A DNA stretch of 62,000 bases from Cristatella mucedo (GCA_009760855.2 WPIO01000022.1:4970001-5032000); one strand, 5' to 3'. Shown: positions 10,514-20,980, counted from the stretch's first letter. Notes: generated from the letters alone by a model not told the origin. Made by a program: numbers and translations.

Positions 10514-10519
10514 AATAAA
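10514..10519 (+). terminator. Poly(A) signal AATAAA
   Basis: A canonical hexamer downstream of the stop at 10326, before the SINE1 begins. The 3' UTR would be about 190-210 bp. Confidence 0.6.
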
Positions 10520-10524
10520 AGAGG

Positions 10525-10690
10525 TTAGCTCGTTTAACAGCCTCATTTATGTAGCGACAGAAGAGCCTTTATGGCTATCAGCACCACTTGCTGTGGTCAA
10601 TGAAGGATCGCTCACTGCAGCACTTGAACCCACGACCTGGGTCGTGAAGAGCGAGCACCTTCCTCTTGGTTTATGACCCAGGGTCAAAGA
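10525..10690 (-). mobile_element. SINE1 copy
   Basis: On the minus strand the B-box region reads GGGTTCAAGTGCTGCAGTGA. The CGCTACATAAATGAGGCTGT end follows. It is moderately diverged. Confidence 0.82.
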
Positions 10691-10721
10691 GTAGAAGGGT
10701 AAAGGAGGTAAAATGGGAAAT

Positions 10722-10812
10722 AATAATAATAATAATTCACTTGATAAAGCGCCCTCAGAGAACTTAATCTCTCTCTAGGCGCTTTACATTTGCTGTAAAG
10801 TGAAATGCTTGG
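10722..10812 (-). mobile_element. LINE-A 3'-end stub with (AAT)n tail
   Basis: Plus-strand (AAT)n is followed by GCGCCCTCAGAGAACTTAAT and GGCGCTTTACATTTGCTG. On the minus strand this is the LINE-A 3' hairpin followed by its ATT tail. It is severely 5' truncated. Confidence 0.85.
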
Positions 10813-11829
10813 ATGGTATATCCCCAAAACATGGGATTTACCCCCTTATTAAATCATCCGTGTAACACGAACCGATTGAACAATCGCCATTGTGACGTCG
10901 TGTTAAGATAATCTATCTTTGATGTAATCCTGGCTGCGATGCCGACCTTCCGACGTCCTTGAAGAGTCAAAGTCAAAGTCTGTGTCTGAATTTAAAACAT
11001 GGTAATTTAAAAACGTCAGCAGACTCATTACTATGCTCTATAAACATGTGCCAAACCCCTCAAAAGATGCAGGGCCTAGGCTAAGACCCAGGGGCTAAAG
11101 CAGTAGATGACCACACCTGATAAGTGTGAAGCGAAAAGTACTACCGACTAGCTATTACTTCAGATAGCTTTCAGAAGGTCTACAGCGTAGATTGTGACAT
11201 ATCAGGTTCTTAGTTAGAGCAATGCAGGAAATAATAATTATCTCCAGCACTACCATAATCAGATGATTTAGCGTTTCAACTTTTCGTAACTAAATATGAG
11301 TGGAATGAATGAGTTTCCATCAAAAAAACATGGATAACACAAGGCACAGTGGAGTTGCGAACGCTTGTAGCAGCTTCGGAGTTTTATCATTCACACAATG
11401 CATAACATATATAACGTGGCATAGCATAAGAGATCACGCACAATACATAGCACAAACAACGGGTGCTGGTCCTCTCCGCCACTTGACCGACTGTACTGGA
11501 GAAACGGGAGGGAGAGTCTTGAAGTTCGTGGTTAATGAAGAGTCGCTTTAGCAGCTCTCCAATGCACGAAGGTCGATAGCTGGGCTCGTCGTAGCGGCAG
11601 TCGATACCGCCCACGCCCCAGTAATAAATCCGCTTTCTCGTAACATTCGGCTCTGAATTTGACAGCTCGAAGTTGCACTCTTTTCGGCTTAGAGGCGGTA
11701 GGAAAAATGGCCCTTAAACGTGATAAGCCGTTTGCATGGAATGTCGCTATACTCAATCTAAGCAGATGCAGCGGTTCGCGGTTGCTCCCATGCTGCTCTC
11801 ACTTTGCAAATCAACAAGGCAGCCGTTTC
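10813..11829. other. No confident gene
   Basis: AT-balanced spacer with short frames only. A repeated AAAGTCAAAGTCTG motif lies near 10970. Nothing recognisable. Confidence 0.4.
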
Positions 11830-11965
11830 TTAATAATAATAATAATAATACATTTGTATAGTAACCTCTGTCTAGGCACTTTACAGAATCTGCACTTTAT
11901 AGAATCTCTGTCTAGGCACTTTACAGATACTGCATATAAAGCATTACCAAATGGTTGGTGGTAAC
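11830..11965 (-). mobile_element. LINE-A/SINE2-type tail with internal duplication
   Basis: An (AAT)n tail is followed by CATTTGTATAGTAACC and a CTCTGTCTAGGCACTTTACAG block that occurs twice in tandem (from about 11868 and 11904). The duplication lies inside the shared 3'-end motif. Confidence 0.7.
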
Positions 11966-12619
11966 ATCCGCAAGAAGCAGGCATAGCATAGTGTAAGCAG
12001 GTACATGCATACGAAGGACTAGACAGAACGTTCCGTGCCTATCTGCGGCAGCCGAGGCTCGGTGCGGCGGCGGTCGCAGCTGTCTCTGAATTAATTAAAG
12101 CGAAGGAAACGGACGTTCCGGCACCGGATGTCGGACGATACGCTTTGACTTCGCTGTTAACTGTCGCAGAGCGAGCCCCGTCGAGTATCGTCGAAGACTT
12201 ATCGTTCTGAACGCATGCACATCTCTGTCGCCCGGCGTCTGCCGGCGACATATTTACTAGCTCCAGACAGAGTGCGTACGGCACGATCGAGTGCCGAAAC
12301 CGCTCCGGTGGAAAGAAGCCCGTCCACGGCGAGTTCGCGGCGACGTATTTCAACCCGGCCGCGCCAGCGGCCAGCACAGGCAGGGCGGCCCGCCGCGAGG
12401 CCGGTTGGTTACGCGCCCTAGCTACGATACTGCTGTCTCGACCCCTCGTCCGATCCTCATCCTCGTCAAAGGACCCGGCCATAAATTCACGTCAAGGGGT
12501 CAGGTAGGAAGGTGACGTCTCGAAGGCAGTCGCCCGAATCGAATTCCGGGGCTCGGTGGGCAGCAGTAGCCATCAAAGAAGAGCCATAAATTGGCCGCAG
12601 CAGCTCGAACGAGCCGCCC

Positions 12620-12623
<4 letters not shown>

Positions 12624-12656
<33 letters not shown>
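12624..12656 (+). repeat. (CAG)11 trinucleotide repeat
   Basis: Eleven pure CAG units are followed by CAA. The plus frame would read poly-Gln, but no ATG opens that frame upstream (TAG lies in frame before it), so it is more likely 5' UTR or non-coding. It sits 24 bp before an ATG in good context. Confidence 0.95.
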
Positions 12657-12661
<5 letters not shown>

Positions 12662-12680
12662 TGTGACTTCGAGGAGCAGC

Positions 12681-12713
12681 ATGGCCTGCGATGCGAAGAA
12701 GCGGACCGCCCGT
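12681..12713 (+). CDS. Possible short first coding exon after the CAG repeat
   Basis: AGCATGG is a good start context and the 11 codons (MACDAKKRTAR) end at a strong donor, GTGAGT, at 12714. The surrounding 12.0-13.1 kb is GC-rich and CpG-rich, as expected for a promoter region. No second exon could be found before LINE-A interrupts at 13.2 kb. Long frames on both strands here are mostly due to GC content. Confidence 0.25.
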
Positions 12714-13189
12714 GTGAGTTCGCCGCCGGCGATTGGATTGCTCGGCAGGATTATCAGGCATCGGCTGCGCACGGCTTGCTCTGTTGGCGAGCGCGCCCAG
12801 TCGTCGCAAGTCGTCGTGCCCAGTCGGCCGGCTCGAGCGCAGTTCTCGTTTCGCGCCTCAGCAGCGGAAGTGGGCCGTTCGAGGCGAGCCCGCCAGCGCC
12901 TCTTTGGAGCCGTCGTCGGGGCTGACCGAACGCTGCGCGAATGGGGGCCGACCGGTTGCACGCACGGCGGCCGACCGAATAGCGAGCCGGCGAACTGGTC
13001 TCGAGGAGGAGCGCCAAGCGCCCCGGCGGCGGCGGGCCGTCGAGGTGCCGACGCTCCGCGCCCTGCTGCTGCACGCCAAGCTGTTCCCTTCCGTCTAGGC
13101 GCCTGTACTCGGTGGCGTATAGTCCAGCGGTCTGGTCCAAGGTGTGCACGTGCACTGCTGCGAGAAACCGCTGTGCTTTCACAACTTCT

Positions 13190-14035
13190 CAAAACTTGTT
13201 AAGTCAAGTCGGAATGAAGTGACGTCAGTCGGTAGTGATTTCCAGTTTTTGGGAGCATATGAACTAAAGGCACGGTGTCCAAAGGATTTGAGGTTAGTTC
13301 GAGGCAGAGCCAAGCGCGACTTGAGGAAGAAAAGTGGGTGTACGATGCCTAGCCTGGCGGGGGATTAGTTCTGACAGTTGTGCTTAAGCCAGAGAATGAA
13401 GGGACCTCGAAGAGAGTGATGCAACTATCTTTAAGTCGATACGCTGATTGATTGGGAGCCAATTTAAGTAAGCGAGGATGGATGCGATGTGAGAGCTTCG
13501 ATGCTCCCGACAGACAAGCGTAGCTGCAGAGTTTTGCACCGACTGTAAACGCCTGATTGCACAGGCTTGTAGACCAACAAGCAGGAGTTACAGAAGTCGC
13601 CAATGCCACAAATGTATAGACCAATTCAGACGTAGTATTCCTGTCTAAGCAGGCCCGAATTTCAGCAATGCTACGCAGCTGAAAGTGGGCAGATTGACTC
13701 TGAAGTTAATGTAGTCATCTAATGAAAGGTAGCTTTGGAGCAGGTCGCCCAGATTTCGTGCAGATACAACTGGAGATAAGCTGACAGAGCCAATTTTGAG
13801 CGTTAAGCTTTCCGATTTCTGACCTGAACTTAGTTTTCTAATAACTAGGAACTGGTTTGATCGTCGTTTAGCTTGAGAAATTTTGCTGCCATTCAAGTTT
13901 GGATGTCAGCGATACATGCAGCAAGGGAGTTGAGAGATTTTGACTCGCTTTAGGACTGGGAGTGTTTAATGCATAGGTACTTCGCTGTGTGTCATCGGTA
14001 GCATAAATGTGAAAGCCTGATTGTGCTCGGCTCGA
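13190..14035 (-). mobile_element. LINE-A fragment (end of RT plus C-terminal domain)
   Basis: On the minus strand it runs from a broken YADDTQ region (near 14000) through the post-RT domain. It parallels 15.85-17.9 kb and position 1-250 (shared segments include GAGATAAGCTGACAGAGCC). Many stops and frameshifts. Both ends are truncated. Confidence 0.85.
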
Positions 14036-14171
14036 ACGGTGGTGATTCGAGGCGCCACGCCGACCGACTCCACGGCAGCGAAGGCGAGATCCTCGCTCGA
14101 GCGATTGCACTGTGCTGCCTGCTGCTTGCGAATGTTACTGCCAGTAATTTGGTAATAGTTTCTAAGCAGCA

Positions 14172-14243
14172 CCTGTAAAGTGCCCAGAAAGAGATTCAGT
14201 TCTCTAAGGGGGAGCTATACAATTGCATTATTAGTATAATTGT
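14172..14243 (+). mobile_element. LINE-A 3'-end stub
   Basis: AAAGTGCCCAGAAAGAGATT and CAGTTCTCTAAG are followed by TACAATTGCATTATTAG. Tail-only insertion. Confidence 0.78.
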
Positions 14244-15349
14244 CGCCGGGAGAGGGCACCGCAATGAGCGCCAGCTCGAGAATGAGCGCGAGCTGGCGCT
14301 GTCTCTACGTGGAAGCAAAAAAAAGCGCCGACTGCAGCTATCTGGTTGCAGCAGCAGCATGTCGTGCTGCGAGCACGGGTTCTCGTTCGAGGTCACTCGT
14401 CGACCCGGGCGACTGCACCGCTTAGCTTAGCGAGCTAGACCGCTGTAGTGCCACCGGTTTCACGCCGCCCGGCGCTGCTCTCCGATTGCAGATTCCCGAA
14501 AGCGAAACGGCGAGTAGGCAGGAAGCAGCGGCGGAAGGCGACGGCAGCGCTCGGCGCCGTCGCCTATTATCCGACCTCCTTTCGGCTGGCGTCTCATGAA
14601 TGCAAGGCGTGGGCGGACGTCGGGTTCGGACGGTCTCGCGATGAATGCAGCACATTACGACGTCGCCCTACCCGGAACTGAGCCGAGCTGAGCTCGTGGT
14701 GCCGCGAACGTCCTGAGCAACACCAAGACCTATCTGTCGAGCGTTGGAGAGGCCTCGGACAGGTCGAGCGCGCAGAATGCCGCCGCTCGAGATAAGATGT
14801 GCGCACGCCCACGGCACGGCGAAAGCCGGTGAAGCGTCGTACGTTGCCGGTTCGGCACGCTGGGATCGAGCCCGCGGTCACGTGGGCGGCACGTGACTGA
14901 ACTGCGTCAGCCGCCGCCACGAACGACGCGAGGATGCCCGAAGAGTGGAGAGCGCGGACGGCGGCCGAGGAGCGGACTGGCCTTCTCTCGTTCTGAGAGC
15001 GAACAGCCTCGAAGCTAACAGCCGCTTTTTGTCGTCCGCTGCCGTCGAGCCGGGATCCTTGCAGGGGGCGATGGCAGCAGCTGCTCGCCGCATGTCGAAT
15101 CGCCGCCTGCAGCTCTGCCGAAGTCGCAGCCACAGCCAAGTTATTTCGCGATTTGCTACTCGATTTGCTACCTATTTTTTGAGGTCCCCGGTCAGGACCT
15201 CCGTGTAAGCGACGGGTGGCAGACAGCTCTCTCGCTCATGTTCCGCGTGAGTCTGTCTTCGGCGAGATGGCGTGGCCTTTAGCCACGCCTCAGCAATGAC
15301 GAAGCACCCTTCACTGTCGCAAAGTGAAACTTCGGCGAAACGGCGAAAA

Positions 15350-15608
15350 TAAAGCCGCCGGGCGTCGTTAATCGACGGCTCTCGGGGCGAGAGTTCAGTC
15401 TCCTGCGATCGCTGGCGTGACGCCCTTTCGGATCTGCTGGCGAAGCCTTTCGGAGGCGGCAGCGGCGTCGGTGCTAGTGCACTCGTGCGCCGAGCGATTG
15501 CCCGGAGCGACTGGAGCTCGGAGCAGCTAGCGAAGCAGCTATCGCATGCGGAAAGCGGAAGGGCCCGAAGGCCGGTAGGCAAAGAGGAAGGGCCCGAAGG
15601 CCGGTAGG
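15350..15608 (+). CDS. Possible terminal exon, unknown protein
   Basis: This frame lacks an ATG but is open from a stop at 15347 to a TAG at 15606-15608. It encodes a sequence with natural protein character (RWRDALSDLLAKPFGGG, then ALVRRAIARSDWSSEQLAK). An acceptor-like GAGTTCAG lies at about 15394-15401. The last part overlaps a 28-bp tandem duplication. A 172-codon frame on the opposite strand (15172-15690) competes; I prefer the plus frame on composition. Gene identity unknown. Confidence 0.27.
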
Positions 15609-15613
15609 CAAAG
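15557..15613. repeat. 28-bp tandem duplication
   Basis: GGAAGGGCCCGAAGGCCGGT plus AGGCAAAG occurs twice (15557-15584 and 15586-15613), separated by one base, without a mismatch. It is recent. Confidence 0.95.
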
Positions 15614-16734
15614 CGCTCGCTCAGTCTCATTGCAGTGACATTTGAAACGTTTGTGGGCAGTAAACGTTTGTTACTTGTTTCCGACTTCACATTCCTTGAC
15701 CTGCTCGCCCTCCAGTCCTAGCCGCCCGTCGACTTTCGGTCTGCAGCTCGTGCAGAGCTGCAAACCTGACACAGCTCAGCGCCTGGACTGACTGCTTGCT
15801 ACAAGCACTTTTAGTATTTACATGAAAAGTTCATTTAGAATTACCATCAAATTATAATTATGATTATGGGACGCTTGCATAGCGTCCCAAGAGAACTAAA
15901 TCTTTTTCTAGGCAATTTACACTCGATGCAAAGAATGCATACCAGTTAAATAACGATTACGTACTCAGTGTCAGTACGAATAAGAACATATTGGGGAATC
16001 AACGCGGAACCAGTGAATACTACGAGGAACAGGAGCGTTTAGAGCTTCTTGTTAAATGTCGTCCAGATAGGTAGTGTCGTGACATCAGTCAGGAGTTAGT
16101 TTCAAACTTGGGAGCATGCGAACTAAAGGCAATGTGGCTAACGGATTTGAGGTAAGCTTGAGGCAAAGCTAAATGGCTTGAGTCGCGAGAGTGGGTGGTA
16201 CGATACCTTGCCTGATTCGGAAATAGTTTGGAAATGGTTTGGTAGAAGCAAAAAATGGAGGAATCTAAATGTGAGTGAAAAAACTTTGAAGTATATACAC
16301 TGCATGATGGGTTGCCGGAGCTGATTGTTGAGATGTAGTGTAATGTAGAAATTACACGAACGTGACAATCAAGCCTAGTTGCAGAGTGTTTCAATAATTG
16401 TAAGCGCTTTATTGCATAGGCCGGAAGACGTGCACGTAGCGAGTTACAGAGGGTCGACACGGAATGTCACAAATGCATGCACAAGTTTGGATGTGGTATC
16501 CCTGTATAAGGAGGCCTGAATTTACTTTTAAGCAGTCTTACTTACATGTAAGTAGGCAGACTGGAGTATGGAGCTGATGTGGTCGTCTAGTAAATGGTCA
16601 TTTAGGACAAGGTCACCTAGATTTCCTGGAGATGCTACACGAGATATGCTAGCCGAGTCCATTTTTTGATTAAGCGTACCAATTTCTCAGCAACACTAGG
16701 TTTTATCATAATTAGTAAGTTGCTTGTATCATCT

Positions 16735-16800
16735 ACAAAGTGCCTAGAAAGAGATTCAGTTCTCTGAGGGCGCTATACAAATGTATTATTATTCTTATTG
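16735..16800 (+). mobile_element. LINE-A/SINE2 tail stub with 9-bp target-site duplication
   Basis: AAAGTGCCTAGAAAGAGATT, CAGTTCTCTGAGGGCGC and (ATT)n form the insert. It is flanked by TGTATCATC on the left and TGTATCGTC on the right. These are a target-site duplication with one later change, as expected for target-primed reverse transcription. Confidence 0.85.
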
Positions 16801-16981
16801 TATCGTCCACCATTCAGTTGGGAAGTTTGCTGCTATCCAAAAGTGGATGTCAGCAATACATGCTACAAGGAAGTCTAGAGAGTTCCGTGCCTAAATGCAG
16901 GAGAGGAATCAAAGCATGGGGTACAGCTGTGAGTCATCTGCATAACAATGAAAGCCTGTGTTGTGCTTAGTGATTACATCG

Positions 16982-16982
<1 letters not shown>

Positions 16983-17054
<72 letters not shown>
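16983..17054. repeat. (GA)n microsatellite inside LINE-A RT
   Basis: The homologous site in the copy at 1-847 reads GCGAGAGGGAGAGTATAAAC. Here the GAGAG seed has grown to about 36 units between GCGAGAG and AGAGTATAAA. Confidence 0.97.
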
Positions 17055-17057
<3 letters not shown>

Positions 17058-18219
17058 AAATTGTGAAGAGAAATAGACCCTGTGCAGATCTTTGGGGTAC
17101 TCTGTGCTTGAGTGAAACCCCGGATGATGGCTGCCCTTTGACATCAATGCATTGAAACCTCCCAATGAGTTAGGATGTAAATGATTGCCATGCAGTGCGG
17201 TGCCACGGATGCCCAGGTGAGTTGATAGACTTCAAAGAGCAAGCGATTTTAAATCGTATCAAGCACTGTTGAAATAGACAAGCAGAGAGACTCTAGAAAA
17301 GTCTGCATTTCTGAGGTCGTTATGCATTCACACCAGTGCTGAATTTGTGGGGTAAGTATCTCTGAAACCTTACGGGAACTAGCGTGCTAGGCTTGACATT
17401 TTGATGTAATAATTCAGCCGGTCTGCTGCTATTTGTTCCAGTTTTTTATAGGAACGGCAATAGGGAGGCTGAGAAGAAGCTGCTTAAGTTCACCTGGTCT
17501 AATGTTGCCTACTTAATGAGTAGCCCAACAATAGTCTTTTGGAGTGATTCAGAAACAAGATCTGACGATAGGGACATATTTATCGTGCTAATTATTCTTG
17601 GCAGCAGCAGATCTGGGCACCTCAGGAGAAGAACAGTGGCTATCTGGTTTGGAGTTGTCTTCTTGGACTGGGAGACGAACTTCGAGGCGAGGTCATTAGT
17701 ATCAGACTTAAAGGAGGTGCACATTTTTGAGGTACTACAATGAGCTGAAAGAGAGGACTCCAGTGTTAATTTTAGCATGAAACCTCTAGTCGTATCTATC
17801 TTGATGACAACAAGCTAGAGAAAGGATTTGCTAGATCGCCGCAAGCATCACTGAGTAGGGTGTTGGTCTGGAAGCGGTTAAGGAGAAGTTTTATGGTCGA
17901 CATAAGTATTAATGCAGTATAAAGCAGTTTGCAGCGACTACTACTTTGCCGCGACTGTAGCCGTTGCTAGTGATCCCGCTCGTTTGCCTGCCATTGTTTT
18001 GCCTGCCGCCGTGTAGCTGCAGCTCGCTGTTGTCGTTTTGCTTCTTCTTATTCCCGTTGGTTGCCACTTCGTGAAATTTCGCTGACTGCTACGACTCCAT
18101 TTCAATAAGACAAGTCGCGGGTGAGGGTGGGGTGCTACTGTGCTTTACCGTCAACCTGGCCGTGGGACCGTACGCCAGGACTCTGATGTCAAAAGGAGAG
18201 GCAGAAGCTGATGAGGCAA

Positions 18220-18245
18220 AAGAGAGAGAGAGAGAGAGATAGAGA

Positions 18246-18301
<56 letters not shown>
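18220..18301. repeat. (GA)n microsatellite
   Basis: AG units with a few T or G interruptions. Confidence 0.97.
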
Positions 18302-18303
<2 letters not shown>

Positions 18304-18532
18304 AGTTCGATGCAGGCACGCCCTGCGATCTCCTCAAACCGCATGCCAAAGCACGTGACTAAGCGACCGTTAGTGATGGTTTAATTTGTGACCGTCAGGT
18401 TCGACGAATGCATTGCATTTGCGCCCACTTGTCAGCCTACGATTTTGTCGCAGGCCAGGTCAAGAAAAACAGCAGTCGAGTCTTCGGAATTACGCTCGGC
18501 ACACATCCCTCGTGAGTGTCGCAGCCAGGTCC

Positions 18533-18637
18533 ATGAAACTCGGTATACTGTTCCTGTTACCACTTTTTATGTATGCCGCTGCTTATTTTTTTGTTAAGCA
18601 GCTCGATCCGCTTGGACGTGCCAACGCCGACTTGTAG
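18533..18637 (+). CDS. Small ORF with an N-terminal hydrophobic segment
   Basis: 34 codons beginning MKLGILFLLPLFMYAAAYFF and ending with a short polar tail before TAG. The first 20 residues form one clear membrane or signal-anchor helix. It could be a real microprotein or the first exon of a membrane protein, but there is no conserved motif and no clear donor. Identity unknown. Confidence 0.25.
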   Translation: MKLGILFLLPLFMYAAAYFFVKQLDPLGRANADL

Positions 18638-18639
18638 CT

Positions 18640-19460
18640 GAAGCTTTCGTCGAAGGATGCGGTCGCTGGCTGCAAACTCACGTACAAGACTTGGCAACAG
18701 AGTCAACCACTCTCCTCGTCGATATTCTACGTCGTGTTTCAACGTGAGCGCGGAGCGTCGATTACGTATGACACGAGATTAGGAAATAGCTTGTAGTAGC
18801 AGCTCAGCACGCACCTGACTAGGAAGCTTGCATGGGCAGGAGAACAGGGCACTCACAGTGTAATGAGTTGGCTCGCTGTACTGCTGTGTAGATTATGGGG
18901 AGCGTGCGTACAGCACGGCGCCGGGATTCGCACCGGCCGAGAGCAGAAGAGCAACGCCCGTCAACCGCTGTTTCCTTTTGTGCTATTGAATCGCTGTATG
19001 ATAGGTCGGCCTCGTGACGTAGCTTTCACCGAGTCCGGCGGTTAGGACATAGGATCGTGCTGTCTAGACGGAACACCCGTGGCTGCTCTTTCTAGCTTGG
19101 CTCAAGTGTGGTTAGAAAATGCAATTACTTTTGTCGAAATGGTAGGGGCCGACGAAAAGGGCAATTCAATGCAGTTGGAACTCTCAGGTACAAACTAGCT
19201 TCTCGAGTGGTGTAATCCTCAGTACTTTCCAAATTAAAAAAGCCGCTCGAAATCTCGTCGATCGTCGAATCTTCAAGAAGATAACCTACTGTACACGGAA
19301 TCGCTGATCCCAGCTACTCGTTCGTGTTCGTACGTCATGCGCACGAGTAGAAACACTTATTAGGGCAACTGAAGATGTTACGTTGTAACGCAACGATTCC
19401 TGCATAAATAGGCAATTTACACGCTATATAAAAGCAATATATGCGCATCACTTCTATTCG
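18640..19460. other. No confident gene
   Basis: Balanced composition, short frames only, no recognisable mobile element. Confidence 0.4.
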
Positions 19461-19461
19461 C

Positions 19462-19690
19462 AGCAGCTGCAGGCTACCCAACTCGTTGCTTGCCCAGCTG
19501 TGAGGACATCACAGTACAGGTCAGTCACGGAGGAGCCCAGATTCGGCTTACAGTGGCAAACAAAGGACACTTCTCTACCCTCCGCTTGGCATGAGCGGAC
19601 ACTCTTTTTTTCTGCTTGCTGTCGGCCAGATCGGACATTCCCGTCCTTTCTTCCGAGGTTGCGAAATCGATAGTCGAGAATCAGGCTGCG
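19462..19690 (+). repeat. Diverged direct repeat, copy 1
   Basis: Shares ordered blocks with 20610-20980: GGCTACCCAA, CCAGCTGTGAG, ATCACAG, AAAGGACACTTCTC, CGGACACT, GCCGTCGGCC or GTCGGCC, and TCGAATGTCAG or TCGAGAATCAG. It may be an old transposon or a segmental duplication. Origin unknown. Confidence 0.7.
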
Positions 19691-19813
19691 TGTTAAATTC
19701 CAGCAACAGACACACACATCAACAACTGGCGACGACCTTATCGTGACATGACTGCACGAACCGACAACTATTCATGAGTAAATGCCGAGCTCGTTAGACT
19801 GCTAACGGCGCAT

Positions 19814-20323
19814 TTGCATATCGCAAGTGACCTCGGACACCTGTCAGTAGCGCCGCGACTCATTACGGCCCCGCTGCCAGTCCGCTCCCCTTTTTTTGCA
19901 TCGTGGCCCACTCTCGACGCTACGAGAGCCATCGAGACGTGTGAGGCAGTCACATTTTCCCGCTGGACAGCACTCACTGTTTGCGTTTTGCTGAGGAAGT
20001 GCCCAAATCGATGTCGCTACTTGAGTGAGCTGCATCGACCTGTCGCTCTGGATATGTCACCACAAACTCCTAGTCACTCTGTCACCCGATGTACTCTTAA
20101 CGGCTTACTTTTTGCCTATCTGTCTCTCCAATTTATCGGTCCTTTAATTCCGCTCATCGAGGGTTCTGCATTGATGCCCACCGACATCACGACCAACCGA
20201 CCACTAGCTTGTTCAAGCCACCACCAATCTCAGCCTTGTTCTTACACCCGGTGCTCATCACTCAGCAGCTCGGCTGTACTGCTGCCACCACAAGCGCAGA
20301 CAATTGCCTGCGAATTCAATTAG
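19814..20323 (+). CDS. Orphan 169-codon ORF
   Basis: This is the longest non-repetitive frame outside LINEs in this part of the window. The composition is Ser/Pro/Leu-rich with one hydrophobic stretch (NGLLFAYLSLQFIGPLIPLI). There is no domain and no good start context. It lies between the two copies of the diverged direct repeat, so it may belong to a decayed element. Chance remains likely. Confidence 0.22.
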   Translation: MHIASDLGHLSVAPRLITAPLPVRSPFFASWPTLDATRAIETCEAVTFSRWTALTVCVLLRKCPNRCRYLSELHRPVALDMSPQTPSHSVTRCTLNGLLFAYLSLQFIGPLIPLIEGSALMPTDITTNRPLACSSHHQSQPCSYTRCSSLSSSAVLLPPQAQTIACEFN

Positions 20324-20609
20324 ACATTCGTATCACTCACGATACAGACTGATGACGACGTCCAGCAAGCTCTAAACAGCCGACTGGCTTTCCTTTTCGA
20401 GCGGCCGGCGAAGCTTACTCCCTAGTCCGCATTTCTAGAAACGCATTTGGGAGCCTGCTTCTCTTCAAGGCGCTGAGCTACCGGCAAGTACCTCTTGAGA
20501 ACTTGAAATTGGACTGGCATTCTTTTATTTAATCAACTGCTCGCCACTGCCTTTTCTATCGCTGCTGATTTATGGCTGCCGAAGAACTTGCCTGCTGGGC
20601 CAGTTGTGG

Positions 20610-20980
20610 TTGTAGCAACTGCTGGCTACCCAAATAATTGCTTATCCAGCTGTGAGATCATCACAGCCTCGTCTGAACTACACACCCGTCTTGCCATGGC
20701 AAAGAAAGGACACTTCTCGGGGCTGGTTGGGCCCAGCGGTTAAGGTGCTCGCCGAAACCAAGAATAGGGCCGAGGTCGTGGGCTCGAGCCCCTTGGCATA
20801 TGCGATGCGCCTGAATAGAGATTAAGTTCTCTGAGGGTGCTAATACACATGAAAATTATATTTCTCGCCTGGGGCTTGAGCTAAACGGACACTTGCTTCC
20901 CTGCCTGCCGTCGGCCTGATTGCACGGACCATTACTTCTTTCCTTTTCGGTGGCAAAATACATAATCGAATGTCAGACAA
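20610..20980 (+). repeat. Diverged direct repeat, copy 2, split by SINE2
   Basis: Same block order as copy 1, but interrupted after AAAGGACACTTCTCGG by the SINE2 at 20727-20862. The second half then resumes near TGAGCTAAACGGACACTTGC. Confidence 0.7.
20727..20862 (+). mobile_element. SINE2 copy
   Basis: A good plus-strand example. A-box region GGCCCAGCGGTTAAGGTGC, B-box region GTGGGCTCGAGCCCC, then GCGCCTGAATAGAGATTAAG and TTCTCTGAGGGTGCTAATAC. The tail equals the LINE-A 3' end. Confidence 0.9.

Larger units (their letters stand above)
15850..17930 (-). mobile_element. LINE-A copy (linker, RT, C-terminal domain, 3' UTR)
   Basis: A 2.1-kb minus-strand copy. High to low: linker with NDLASKFVSQSKKTTPNQ (near 17700), RT remnants (17500-16800), C-terminal domain with FPNQARYRTTHSRDSSHLAL (near 16200), then the 3' hairpin block at 15880-15920. 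It is inactive because of many frameshifts. It contains a nested LINE-A tail stub (16735-16800, opposite strand) and a (GA)n expansion in the RT (16983-17054). Confidence 0.88.

Noticed and set aside
12500-13192. 230-codon minus ORF with poly-Cys and poly-Leu, and 203-codon plus ORF with poly-Gln
   Set aside because: GC-rich sequence leaves many frames open on both strands; the poly-Gln frame lacks an ATG before the repeat and no domain is seen.
14594-15690. Two long minus ORFs (181 and 172 codons)
   Set aside because: GC-rich background, no motif, and a plus-strand frame at 15350-15608 looks more protein-like; evidence is too thin for either minus ORF.
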